DNA of 39,010 bases. It comes from Opitutales bacterium. GTDB taxonomy: Bacteria; Verrucomicrobiota; Verrucomicrobiia; Opitutales; JAFGAQ01. The stretch is from the NCBI GenBank assembly GCA_022361075.1, contig JAKSBQ010000034.1, positions 1 to 39,010 on the forward strand, read 5' to 3'. Shown here in pieces: positions 1 to 8,441 of this stretch. Positions within the stretch are counted from its first letter, which is position 1, and each line of letters opens with the position of its first letter. A program made the translations under genes and the position numbers. A model generated the notes under the pieces. That model was given only the letters and a program-made list of their open reading frames with translations. It was not told the DNA's origin and did no database searches.

Positions 1-1
1 A

Positions 2-2410
2 TTGTTGTTAGTTACTCCGTCTCTTCATTCTCGGACAGTTGAGAATTTTAATGAAGGATGGTTTTTTAAATTAGGAGATCATGACGTGAAAGGGGTGGTC
101 AAAGATGGCCTTCCCCATTCGGCGTTGGAAGTGAACTTACCCCATGATTGGAGTATCCTGGGAGAATACTCAGAAGAGAATCCATCTGGGATGCAGGGAG
201 CTTTTTTACCGTGTGGTATCGGATGGTATCAAAAGAGCTTTGATTGGAGTTCTGAAATGCATGGCAAAGTCGTCTTTATCGAGTTCGACGGTGTCTATAT
301 GAACAGCGAGGTCTGGATAAACGGTCACTACTTGGGAAAAAGACCTTATGGATATATTGGGTTTTCTTACGAACTGACTGACTTTTTGTCGAAGGGGGAC
401 AATCGAATATTGGTTCGTGTTGACAATCAAAAAGTTCCGAGTGGGAGATGGTACACCGGGTCCGGGATTTATAGGAATGTGAGACTCGTTGTTAAAGACA
501 AAATTCACATTAAGCAGTGGGGCACTTTTGTCCGTGCAACAAAAATTGAAAAGAATCAGGCTACTCTGAAGATCGATGTGGAAATTGAAAACCGATCAGG
601 TAGTGATGAGCGAGTTTCTTTGGTAACCGAGATTTTCGATCCCAACGGTCACCGTGTCGCCGTTCTTGAAGACCCCGTTATGTTAGAGACTGATGGTGTT
701 CTTGTGACTCAGAAAGCAAGAATTGATCATCCGATGAAATGGTCTCCGGACCAAACGAACCTTTATTTGGCAGTTTGTAACATAATGAAAAAAGGCGTCG
801 TGCAGGATCGTTTTGAGACTACATTTGGAATTAGAAAAATAGAATTCACGACTGATAAAGGATTTTTGTTAAACGACAAACCACTGCTCATCAAAGGTGT
901 TTGCAATCATCATGATGGAGGTCCGGTGGGGGCTGCTGTTCCTCTCGATGTGCTGAAGTATCGTTTGGAGCTTCTAAAGAAAATGGGATGCAATGCGATA
1001 AGGACTGCTCACAACCCACAATCTCCGGAATTTTATAAACTTTGCGATGAAATGGGATTTCTCGTTATGGATGAGGCTTTCGACGGATGGTGGGAACCTA
1101 AAGCAGCGTATGATTATGGTCATTATTTCGAAGAGTACTGGAGAAAAGACCTTGGAGACCTGATCAGACGCGATCGTAATCACCCTTCCGTTATCATTTG
1201 GAGTATTGGTAACGAAGTGCGTGGATTCAAAGAAGATCAGCAGAAAAAAATGGTCGAATTTGTAAAGGCTTTGGATGATACACGACCAGTGACTCAGGGT
1301 AGAGGTTACAGCGGCCGTTGGATCGATCTTGCCGGGTTTAATGGGCATGGGGAGGAAAAAGGCAAACTTGAGCGCTTTTCGAAGAAAGATCCCAGACCTG
1401 TTATCGGAACAGAAATCACTCATTCCCTGCAGACCCGTGGAGTTTACAGAACTAAAACCTGGATTAGAAGAAGAGATGCTCCTGCACCTTGGGAAATTGG
1501 CAAAGATTTCAAAGATATGGAGCATTTAGTCACCATCGTTCCGGATTTTACCGAAGAAGAGGTATTTACTGAGGAGAATGAACGATATCAGTCGGGATAC
1601 GATAATGCGATTGTGCGCATTGGTGTGCGTGACGATTGGAATCGAGTGGAAAAATACCCCTGGTATTTGGGGAATTTTCGGTGGACTGGTTTCGACTACC
1701 TCGGGGAGTCGTTCGGGTGGCCGGCCCGCACCGAGAATTTTGGTATAATCGACTTAGCCGGATTTCCTAAAGATCATTATTATCTCTATCAAAGCCTATG
1801 GAGTGATGAACCAATGGTACATCTACTTCCACATTGGAACCATGAAGGCAAAGAAGGGGTGGTGATTCCGGTTGTGGTTTATACCAATTGTCCGACGGCT
1901 GAACTTTTTTTAAATGGCAAATCCCTGGGAAAACGAACGATGACTGAGGAGAGGCAGATTGTTTGGAATGTTCCCTATGAGATTGGAGAAATAAAAGCGG
2001 TTGCTTATCCGGAAGAAGGACAACCTTTGGTCAAAGCATACCAAACTGCGGGGAAGGCGGCAAAGGTGAAGTTGATGCCCAACAGAAACTCAGCATTTGC
2101 GAATGGCGTGGATGTGATACGAATCGAGGCTTCTATCACTGATGAAGAAGGAAAGATGTGTCCAAATGCTGATGATCTTGTCGCATTTGAAATCTCAGGT
2201 CCTGCAGAACTGTTGGCAGTTGAGAATGGCGACATCCTCGACACTTCACCTCATCGTGTGAACACTCGTCGCGTATTTAAGGGTAAATGCCTCTTGTTAA
2301 TACAGGCAAAGAAAGAAACTGGAACAGTCAAAATAAGAGCTGTATCGAGAGGTCTTAACGCAGATGAAGTAGAGGTGAAAATCGTAGCAGAGGAAAACGA
2401 ATGCATATGA
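2..2410 (+). CDS. GH2 family glycoside hydrolase (beta-galactosidase/glucuronidase-like), 5' partial
   Basis: A secreted or periplasmic exo-glycosidase that would remove a terminal beta-linked sugar. The reading frame is open from the first bases without an ATG, so the start and probably the signal peptide lie upstream of the window. Numbering from the window edge: sugar-binding jelly roll at about 15-165 (PHDWSI, GIGWYQKSF, SGRWYTGSGIYRNV), immunoglobulin-like domain about 170-280, then the TIM barrel with KGVCNHHDGG, IRTAHNPQSPEFY, and the acid/base Glu405 in WSIGNEV. The likely nucleophile is Glu471 in VIGTEIT; WTGFDYLGE closes the barrel. The C-terminal part (from about 605) resembles DUF4982 (AELFLNGKSLGKR) followed by another beta-sandwich, as in GH2 enzymes of polysaccharide utilisation loci. 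Its stop overlaps the start of the next sulfatase gene, so the two are translationally coupled. The exact sugar cannot be read from the sequence. Confidence 0.93.
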   Translation: MLLVTPSLHSRTVENFNEGWFFKLGDHDVKGVVKDGLPHSALEVNLPHDWSILGEYSEENPSGMQGAFLPCGIGWYQKSFDWSSEMHGKVVFIEFDGVYMNSEVWINGHYLGKRPYGYIGFSYELTDFLSKGDNRILVRVDNQKVPSGRWYTGSGIYRNVRLVVKDKIHIKQWGTFVRATKIEKNQATLKIDVEIENRSGSDERVSLVTEIFDPNGHRVAVLEDPVMLETDGVLVTQKARIDHPMKWSPDQTNLYLAVCNIMKKGVVQDRFETTFGIRKIEFTTDKGFLLNDKPLLIKGVCNHHDGGPVGAAVPLDVLKYRLELLKKMGCNAIRTAHNPQSPEFYKLCDEMGFLVMDEAFDGWWEPKAAYDYGHYFEEYWRKDLGDLIRRDRNHPSVIIWSIGNEVRGFKEDQQKKMVEFVKALDDTRPVTQGRGYSGRWIDLAGFNGHGEEKGKLERFSKKDPRPVIGTEITHSLQTRGVYRTKTWIRRRDAPAPWEIGKDFKDMEHLVTIVPDFTEEEVFTEENERYQSGYDNAIVRIGVRDDWNRVEKYPWYLGNFRWTGFDYLGESFGWPARTENFGIIDLAGFPKDHYYLYQSLWSDEPMVHLLPHWNHEGKEGVVIPVVVYTNCPTAELFLNGKSLGKRTMTEERQIVWNVPYEIGEIKAVAYPEEGQPLVKAYQTAGKAAKVKLMPNRNSAFANGVDVIRIEASITDEEGKMCPNADDLVAFEISGPAELLAVENGDILDTSPHRVNTRRVFKGKCLLLIQAKKETGTVKIRAVSRGLNADEVEVKIVAEENECI

Positions 2411-3819
2411 ACAAACAACAACTCTCAATCCAATTATTATTCGTTCTTGGAGCATGTTTATTGAGCTTTTCAGCAGTCCTGGCTGCTGAGAAGAAGCCCA
2501 ATATTATTTTTATTCTGGCAGATGATTTAGGCTATGCTGATGTCGGATTCAACGGACAGCAAAAGATACGAACACCAGCCTTGGACAACATGGCAAGAGA
2601 GGGAATGGTGCTTACTCAGCACTATGCTGGCTCAACCGTGTGCATGCCATCAAGGTGTTCTTTGCTCACAGGAAAGCACATGGGACAGGCGAGTATTCGT
2701 GGCAATCCGCGTTGGACTGCCTCAGGAAAAGCTGTAGATTTCGGGCCGGAGGACATTACTGTCGCAGAAGAACTGAAACGAGTTGGATACCAAACCGCAA
2801 TCATAGGGAAATGGGGGTTGGCGGAAGTCGCAGATGAAGGTATGCCGAATGTGCAGGGATTTGATTATTTCTATGGTTACCGTACTCATCGAGAGGCGCA
2901 TCATTACTACTATCGCGATATCTGGGAGCAGAATCAAATTCAACCACTGGAAGGCAACGATTTTTTTACCAAACAGGGTCAGTATACCCACGATGTTTTT
3001 TGTTCAAAGGCTCTTCAATATATCTCTGACAATAAGGAGAATCCTTTCTTTCTCTACCTGGCCCTTACGATTCCACATTATGAACTCACCGTTCCGGAGA
3101 TCGAGAAGAAGCCATACGAAAATTTGGGCTGGCCAAAAAGAGAAATGAAAGCGGCCCACTACCGGCATGATCCGGAAGGAAATGTGACTTATGCCGGTAT
3201 GGTTTCACGAATGGATCGAGATATTGGAAGAATCCTAAGTCATTTGAAGTCCTTGGGAATTGCGGAGAATACTCTGGTCATTTTTTCCTCCGACAATGGT
3301 CCGGAATACGAAAAGAAAGATCGATTCTTCAATAGTAACGGACCTTTCAGAGGTGGGAAACGTGATCTATATGAAGGGGGTATACGGGTTCCATTTGTTG
3401 CTTGGTGGCCTGGAACCATTGAGGGGGGTGAACGACAGGATCATATCTCTGCATTTGATGATTTTTTACCTACAGTTTGTGATCTGATCGGCATTTCTCC
3501 CACCGACGAAATTACGGGGATTTCGTACCTTCCCACTTTGATTGGAGAACCTGAGAAGCAGGAAAAACGCGAATACATTTACTGGGAATTCAATGAAAGA
3601 GAGGGCCCGATTCAGGCCATTCGTAAGGGGGATTGGAAAGCTGTGAAATTCCTCAAAAAACCCATGGAATTGTATCACTTGCCTACCGACCCCGGGGAAG
3701 CTTCAAACATTGCTGGTTCTCATCCTCAGATTGTTGAAAACATGGATGCCTTATTTCGTGAGGTCCGAACGGAATCGGCTGAATTCACTCTTGTAAAGAG
3801 GAGCCCTTCCAAAAATTGA
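2401..3819 (+). CDS. Secreted S1-family sulfatase (arylsulfatase-like)
   Basis: Formylglycine-dependent sulfatase of 472 residues, predicted to hydrolyse sulfate esters on a polysaccharide or oligosaccharide in the periplasm. A signal peptide covers about residues 1-29 (hydrophobic core then VLAAE). Metal-binding Asp41-Asp42 sit in FILADDLGY, the modifiable Cys81 in the CMPSR signature followed by LLTGKH, and the second metal site in SSDNGPE. The ATG at 2401 has an AGAGG ribosome site at 2389-2393 with 7-nt spacing, better placed than the alternative ATG at 2407; it overlaps the GH2 stop. It is clearly paralogous to the sulfatase at 36243-37736: both share SIR(G/A)N, GYQT(A/G)IIGKWGL and QGFDYF(Y/F)G. 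No sulfatase-maturating enzyme is in the window, so activation must be encoded elsewhere. Confidence 0.93.
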   Translation: MHMNKQQLSIQLLFVLGACLLSFSAVLAAEKKPNIIFILADDLGYADVGFNGQQKIRTPALDNMAREGMVLTQHYAGSTVCMPSRCSLLTGKHMGQASIRGNPRWTASGKAVDFGPEDITVAEELKRVGYQTAIIGKWGLAEVADEGMPNVQGFDYFYGYRTHREAHHYYYRDIWEQNQIQPLEGNDFFTKQGQYTHDVFCSKALQYISDNKENPFFLYLALTIPHYELTVPEIEKKPYENLGWPKREMKAAHYRHDPEGNVTYAGMVSRMDRDIGRILSHLKSLGIAENTLVIFSSDNGPEYEKKDRFFNSNGPFRGGKRDLYEGGIRVPFVAWWPGTIEGGERQDHISAFDDFLPTVCDLIGISPTDEITGISYLPTLIGEPEKQEKREYIYWEFNEREGPIQAIRKGDWKAVKFLKKPMELYHLPTDPGEASNIAGSHPQIVENMDALFREVRTESAEFTLVKRSPSKN

Positions 3820-3843
3820 TCGATACATCCAAAAATCCCATTA

Positions 3844-5364
3844 ATGAGGAAATACTCCATATTTATCTTTTTTACCTTAATCTTGCTGAATCGTGTCGTC
3901 ATGGCGTCCGAAGCTGTCGCAAACCAACCTAACATCATTGTCGTCATGGCGGATGACCTTGGTTATGCGGACATGAGCTTTAAGAGTGATAGTCCCGATG
4001 ATGTTGAGACACCTGGCATCGATGCACTCCGGGAGAGAAGTGTTTTTTTTGAAAACGCCTACGCTACTTCGCCCATTTGCAGTCCATCCAGAGTGGGATT
4101 TATGACGGGCCGTTATCAGCAGCGATGGGGCAACTATTGGTATTCCGAGGGTGGACTACCGTCTGATGAAGAAACGATTGCCGAAGCCTTAAAGAAACTT
4201 GGCTACGTTACTAAAAAAATTGGTAAAGTACATACGAATGGTGGCACTGCTGAGCATCCTTTAGATCATGGATTTGATGAGTTTTTGGGTTTTGTACATC
4301 ACACTCATGACTACATACGATTGAGTGAAAAAGATGCTGAGGCATATGAGAAAAAGAAAAAAGGCTCATCATCAGCTGCGACAATAGGCCCTTTGATACG
4401 AGGCCGTGATGAAATGGTTTCGTATGAAGATTCTTACACGACCGACATTTTCACGGTGGAGGCAGTTGAGTATATCTCAAGAGAACATTCAAAACCTTTT
4501 TATCTTCAAATAGAGCACAACGCTGTTCATATGCCTACCTATGTAACATTTCACAAGTATGGGCAGAAATTTGGGATAGAAAATTTGAAATGGGACAGAA
4601 ACGCTGCTGAGTGGAATTTTCCATATTGGGACCCTGACAAGGAACCGTGGAATGAGTGGCACAGGGAAAAATGGGGACATCTGGGAGCTGTTGATCCGCA
4701 AGGACGTCTTCGGTATTTATCTCATTTGGCTGCTCTGGATACGAGTATTTCCAGGATTACAGAATCTCTAAAAAAGGCAGGAATCGATAAAAATACCGTT
4801 ATCGTTTTTCTTTCGGATAACGGTGGAACCATCAATACCTATTCAAACAATACTCCTCTTCGCGGATATAAGTATATGTTCGGGGAAGGTGGGATACGAA
4901 TCCCGATGATGATCAGTATATCGGGAAATAAAATGCCGGAAAGCATATCTGCAGTTGTGTCCGCAATGGACGTCTTTCCTACATTGGTTGAACTTGCTGG
5001 TGGGAGAGTTTCAAAGCATCTGGACGGAAAAACTCTATTGCCTTTGATTTCAGGAAAAACTGCTAGACATCATGACCAGTTATTCTGGGCGCAAGGTAAG
5101 TCAGACACCTGGGTTGCACGAAAGGGGAACTGGAAACTAACTCATCATGCAGGTTGGATTCACAAGAATTTTGCCTACGATGAAGAGGGCAATGCCGTGC
5201 GGGATGATGACTATGTTTATGCCGATGGAATATGTCTTTACGACTTGAAAAACGACGTTAGTGAAGAAGTAAATCTTGCTGATGATAGGCCTGAAATAGT
5301 TGCTGAAATAATGGATCTTTACAAGGAGTGGAGATCTCAGATGGCTCCTCCAAAGAGGCTCTAA
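3844..5364 (+). CDS. Secreted S1-family sulfatase
   Basis: Second sulfatase of the operon, 506 residues, starting 24 nt after the previous stop with no obvious Shine-Dalgarno. A signal peptide occupies about residues 1-22 (hydrophobic run then VMASEA). Asp37-Asp38 in VMADDLGY, Cys79 in CSPSR followed by FMTGRYQQRWG, and LSDNGG provide the expected active-site set. The middle region differs from the first sulfatase (long tryptophan-rich insert around residues 235-280 with WDPDKEPWNEWHREKWG), so the two probably act on different sulfate positions or different glycan units. Context with GH2 suggests stepwise desulfation and trimming of one sulfated polysaccharide; this is inference from gene order. 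Confidence 0.92.
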   Translation: MRKYSIFIFFTLILLNRVVMASEAVANQPNIIVVMADDLGYADMSFKSDSPDDVETPGIDALRERSVFFENAYATSPICSPSRVGFMTGRYQQRWGNYWYSEGGLPSDEETIAEALKKLGYVTKKIGKVHTNGGTAEHPLDHGFDEFLGFVHHTHDYIRLSEKDAEAYEKKKKGSSSAATIGPLIRGRDEMVSYEDSYTTDIFTVEAVEYISREHSKPFYLQIEHNAVHMPTYVTFHKYGQKFGIENLKWDRNAAEWNFPYWDPDKEPWNEWHREKWGHLGAVDPQGRLRYLSHLAALDTSISRITESLKKAGIDKNTVIVFLSDNGGTINTYSNNTPLRGYKYMFGEGGIRIPMMISISGNKMPESISAVVSAMDVFPTLVELAGGRVSKHLDGKTLLPLISGKTARHHDQLFWAQGKSDTWVARKGNWKLTHHAGWIHKNFAYDEEGNAVRDDDYVYADGICLYDLKNDVSEEVNLADDRPEIVAEIMDLYKEWRSQMAPPKRL

Positions 5365-5731
5365 CTGAAACTCGAAAGTTGGTAATCAGGTTTCATTTGA
5401 TGTGGCTCAGTATTTGTTGATTTTCGACCCACGTTTCTATCCTTCGCTAAGGCCCCAGATTGTATATTTTTTTTTGCGAACAGTGTGAATTAATTTTGGT
5501 GGGTTTGGTGTGTAAATATTAGGCCTTTCTATAAGTTAGAGGCCTTTTGTGTGTGATATTCACATGAATCTAAGTCCTGTTTTGCAACTTTTTAACTTAG
5601 AGAAAACATCACCAAAAAATGCAGAAAAGTACCCAAATAATGTAATTCTGTTTATGGCAATCCAGCCGGAACATCGCTATACTCCTAGCGACATAATTCA
5701 TCACAACAATTAACTTAGAATTATCAAAATT
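5365..5731. other. Intergenic region between the sulfatase operon and the SDR gene
   Basis: No convincing gene is visible in these 367 nt. It holds a possible terminator hairpin at 5521-5548, and closer to the SDR gene an inverted repeat TCGCTA (5674-5679) / TAGCGA (5686-5691) with a 6-nt loop that could be an operator. A 66-codon frame on the minus strand across 5609-5809 overlaps the SDR start and has no recognisable features. Confidence 0.5.
5521..5548 (+). terminator. Possible intrinsic terminator after the sulfatase operon
   Basis: AGGCCTTT (5521-5528) can pair with AGAGGCCT (5538-5545) around a 9-nt loop, with one G-T wobble, followed by TTT then a mixed GT tract. It lies 157 nt beyond the last sulfatase stop. 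The stem is short and the U tract weak, so this is only a candidate. Confidence 0.35.
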
Positions 5732-6478
5732 ATGAAGTACACACTTATTACAGGAGCAAGTTCCGGGATTGGTAAAGCCATGGCTTACAAATTCGCGAAG
5801 GAAAAGCATAATCTCATCATTGTCGCCCGTCGCTTGGAAGCGCTGGAGGCAATGAAAGGGGAAATCGAGTCTGAGTATGGAGTTGAAGTCAAGGTGATCG
5901 CTTCCGATCTATCGGTTGAAGCGAACGCCTACAAGCTGTATGAACAATTGGAGGGAACAGAAGTTGAGGTACTTGTGAACAATGCAGGTTTCGGAAATTT
6001 TAACAATCTGTGGGAAGTCGATATTGCTCATATGGTTAAGATGATCGAATTGAATGTGAAAACTCTTTCGATTCTCTCGATGCTATACACCCGAGATTAC
6101 AAAGACAAAGAGGCCCAGTTGATCAATGTATCTTCGGTTGGGGGGTATCTGACGATGCCAACGGCAGCTACCTATGTTGCAACGAAATTTTACGTGAGTG
6201 CTTTTACGGAATCGCTGGCTCATGAACTTAAAAATGTGAACTCACCGATGAAAGCAAAGATTTTGGCTCCGGGTCCGGTTGAAACAGCGTTTATTGATGT
6301 TGCCAATGAAACGGCAAAAAATGAAATCGATGGCGCCGGATTTACTTTCCATACTGCTGAACAGATGGCCGATTTCACCTATCAATTGTATTTGTCAGAT
6401 GATGTGGTTGGAATCGTGGACATGTCAGACATGTCATTTGCAACCAAACCGGCGATTTATCCATCGTTTGGAATTTAA
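5732..6478 (+). CDS. Short-chain dehydrogenase/reductase (classical SDR, DltE/YqjQ-like)
   Basis: NAD(P)-dependent oxidoreductase of 248 residues. The cofactor loop TGASSGIG is at 7-14, NNAG at 83-86, the catalytic Ser in NVSS (134-135) and the Tyr148/Lys152 pair in YVATK. Arg residues after beta-2 (VARRLE) favour NADP(H). No signal peptide, so cytoplasmic. The substrate cannot be predicted. The start ATG is preceded by an AT-rich leader without a Shine-Dalgarno. The gene is closed by a perfect hairpin 10 nt after its stop, and an AraC-type regulator in the same direction follows, a common pairing of a regulator with a small oxidoreductase target. Confidence 0.93.
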   Translation: MKYTLITGASSGIGKAMAYKFAKEKHNLIIVARRLEALEAMKGEIESEYGVEVKVIASDLSVEANAYKLYEQLEGTEVEVLVNNAGFGNFNNLWEVDIAHMVKMIELNVKTLSILSMLYTRDYKDKEAQLINVSSVGGYLTMPTAATYVATKFYVSAFTESLAHELKNVNSPMKAKILAPGPVETAFIDVANETAKNEIDGAGFTFHTAEQMADFTYQLYLSDDVVGIVDMSDMSFATKPAIYPSFGI

Positions 6479-6487
6479 ACTATCTGA

Positions 6488-6527
6488 AAAGGAGTTGATT
6501 TTTGCATCAACTGAAATCAACTCCTTT
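6488..6527 (+). terminator. Strong hairpin, rho-independent terminator of the SDR gene
   Basis: AAAGGAGTTGATTT (6488-6501) is perfectly complementary to AAATCAACTCCTTT (6514-6527), giving a 14-bp stem with a 12-nt loop, starting 10 nt after the SDR stop. The descending arm ends in TTT followed by GTATTTTG. The symmetric arms (A-rich before, T-rich after) allow function on either strand. Confidence 0.8.
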
Positions 6528-6550
6528 GTATTTTGATAAAGGTAGAAAGC

Positions 6551-7462
6551 GTGATACATTTTGATAATCTAACTGAATACCACCATCATCTGAACTGGCC
6601 TGCTCCGGAACATCCTTTGATCAGTGTCATAACGTTGGAGGATGCATATGCGAATATGGAGGAAATCGAACACACGCTTTCCACTGCTTTTTATTCTATT
6701 AAGTATCGCGACATCATGGAGGGAGATTTTGGATATGGTCGTACGAAATATGATTGTTCGAACGGAAATATGATTTTCACGGCTCCCAATCAAGTTTTGC
6801 AGTTCTCCAGAGCTCCGAATCAATCCTGTGGATTGGTTTTATTGATTCATGAAGATTATTTTAATGGGACTGAATTAGCCCGGAAAATCAGTACGTATCC
6901 ATTTTTTTCCTATTCGGTTAATGAAGCGCTTCATCTTTCTCCCAAAGAGCAAAAGGTGATACAATCCATTTTCAAAAATATTCACACGGAGTATTTGAAT
7001 AACCAGGATGAGTTTAGTAAGGAACTGATCATTAGTCACTTGGATTCACTTCTTAAATACGCAAACCGGTTTTATAAACGCCAATTCTTGAATCGAAGGG
7101 ACATGAACGTTGATCTATCCTATCGATTCCGTGCGGCGTTGATTGAGTATTTCGATAGCGATCGCCTTGAAGTCGATGGTTCGCCCAATATCGAACGGAT
7201 CGCCAATCAACTCTCCGTATCGCCAAGATACCTCAGTGACGCGCTGAAATCGGAGACAGGTAAAACCGCTATTGAACATCTCCATCTTTTTTTAATCGAC
7301 GAAGCCAAAAATCGGTTACTGGAACCGGGGGTAACAGTCACCGAAGTTGCCTATCAATTAGGCTTCGAATATCCCCAGTATTTTTCCCGATTGTTCAAGC
7401 GCAAACTAGGTAAAAGCCCGAAAGCGTTCATTAGCGAACACCAAAGAGCTGAATTGAACTAG
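6551..7462 (+). CDS. AraC-family transcriptional regulator
   Basis: DNA-binding regulator of about 303 residues. The C-terminal 100 residues carry two helix-turn-helix motifs (IERIANQLSVSPRYLSDALK and VTEVAYQLGFEYPQYFSRLF), followed by KRKLGKSPKAFI, the usual AraC/XylS end. The N-terminal half has the Bacteroidetes-type ligand/oligomerisation layout (HPLISVITLEDA). I chose GTG at 6551 because it has AAAGG about 9 nt upstream and gives the normal family N-terminus; an in-frame TTG at 6533 would add six residues and starts almost on top of the preceding hairpin. It probably controls the upstream SDR gene. It converges on another AraC gene, 17 nt away. Confidence 0.9.
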   Translation: MIHFDNLTEYHHHLNWPAPEHPLISVITLEDAYANMEEIEHTLSTAFYSIKYRDIMEGDFGYGRTKYDCSNGNMIFTAPNQVLQFSRAPNQSCGLVLLIHEDYFNGTELARKISTYPFFSYSVNEALHLSPKEQKVIQSIFKNIHTEYLNNQDEFSKELIISHLDSLLKYANRFYKRQFLNRRDMNVDLSYRFRAALIEYFDSDRLEVDGSPNIERIANQLSVSPRYLSDALKSETGKTAIEHLHLFLIDEAKNRLLEPGVTVTEVAYQLGFEYPQYFSRLFKRKLGKSPKAFISEHQRAELN

Positions 7463-7479
7463 ATCGAGGAGAACTTTCA

Positions 7480-8376
7480 TTAGTTTCTACTCAGTTCTTT
7501 ATAGGCTTTAGGAGTCATTTTTTTGATCTGTTTGAAACGTCGATTGAAATTGGAGAGATTGTTAAATCCGTTCCTGAAAGCGATTGTAGTGATATCATCT
7601 TCGTTTACCAAAAGATCCTCGCAAACCTTACTGATTCTCAATTGGTTTAAGAACCTAAGGAAATTTTGCCCAGTTGTTTTCTTAAAATAGAGTCTAAATG
7701 ACTGTGGTGACATACGGGCAATGTCGGCAACTTCTGAAACTTTTAGATCCCTGTTGTAGTTGGAATAGAGAAATTTCAGGATTTTATGAATTCTATCTTG
7801 TGAAAATCCCGAATTTTCAGCGGAAGTCGGACTCTCGGAGATTGGTGTTAAATGCTTATTGGCCTCTAATCTTTTTAAGATTTCTAAGAACAATTGAAGC
7901 CGCTCGATACCTTCTTTTGCGTGAAGCGCTTTTAATGCTGATGTGATCTCTTTTTTGGGGTCATGATCAATGATGTAGCCTCTGGCAGATGACTCCAAAA
8001 ATGATCTTATGCGATTCAATTCAGGTAAATGGAAGAATGATTGTCCAAGACAATCGTCAGTAAAAACCAATGAATAGACATTAACTTTATCTGGAAGACT
8101 TTTGATTTGATTTCGGTAGTGAAAGGAATGGGGCAGATGCTTGCCAAAAAACAATAAAAGGTCGGTTTTTTTGTGATCGTTAAATGAGAATAAGTGATCT
8201 CCAACTAGAAAAGTTCCATATGCAATTTCCATGTAGAGCAGCTCATACTCTGAATGCTGATGCCATTCAACGTCATGAACAATGGAATTATTGTGAATCA
8301 CCCCAAACGAATGTCTGAGTGGCTTATAGCCGTCCAAAACTACTGACCGAGCTGACCTAGATCTATTTATCTTCAT
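7480..8376 (-). CDS. AraC-family transcriptional regulator with cupin-like sensor domain
   Basis: Regulator of about 298 residues. The N-terminal half has a cupin-like segment (VEWHQHSEYELLYM, then LLLFFGKHLPHSF), typical of AraC proteins that sense a small ligand in a beta-barrel. The C-terminus has two helix-turn-helix units (LKVSEVADIARMSPQSFRLY; ITTIAFRNGFNNLSNFNRRF) ending in MTPKAYKEL. The frame stays open upstream to 8475, but the ATG at 8376 gives the normal family start and avoids overlap with the divergent methyltransferase gene. The 65-nt shared intergenic region has two inverted repeats suitable for regulator binding, so this protein may control itself and the methyltransferase. 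Codon use is AT-rich, unlike the glycan genes. Confidence 0.9.
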   Translation of the reverse strand: MKINRSRSARSVVLDGYKPLRHSFGVIHNNSIVHDVEWHQHSEYELLYMEIAYGTFLVGDHLFSFNDHKKTDLLLFFGKHLPHSFHYRNQIKSLPDKVNVYSLVFTDDCLGQSFFHLPELNRIRSFLESSARGYIIDHDPKKEITSALKALHAKEGIERLQLFLEILKRLEANKHLTPISESPTSAENSGFSQDRIHKILKFLYSNYNRDLKVSEVADIARMSPQSFRLYFKKTTGQNFLRFLNQLRISKVCEDLLVNEDDITTIAFRNGFNNLSNFNRRFKQIKKMTPKAYKELSRN

Positions 8377-8441
8377 GGAAGTATTAAAATATACGCATAT
8401 TTTGTAAAAAAGGTGAAGTTTAATACAAAATAATATGCATA
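8377..8441. promoter_or_regulatory. Divergent control region between AraC gene and methyltransferase
   Basis: This short AT-rich gap contains AAAATAT (8386-8392) / ATATTTT (8397-8403) with a 4-nt spacer, and overlapping it TATTTTGTA (8398-8406) / TACAAAATA (8424-8432) with a 17-nt spacer. The second pair places TTGTAA (8403-8408) and CAAAAT (8426-8431) 17 nt apart, a possible promoter for the + strand. Both repeats are perfect by eye. Confidence 0.5.
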
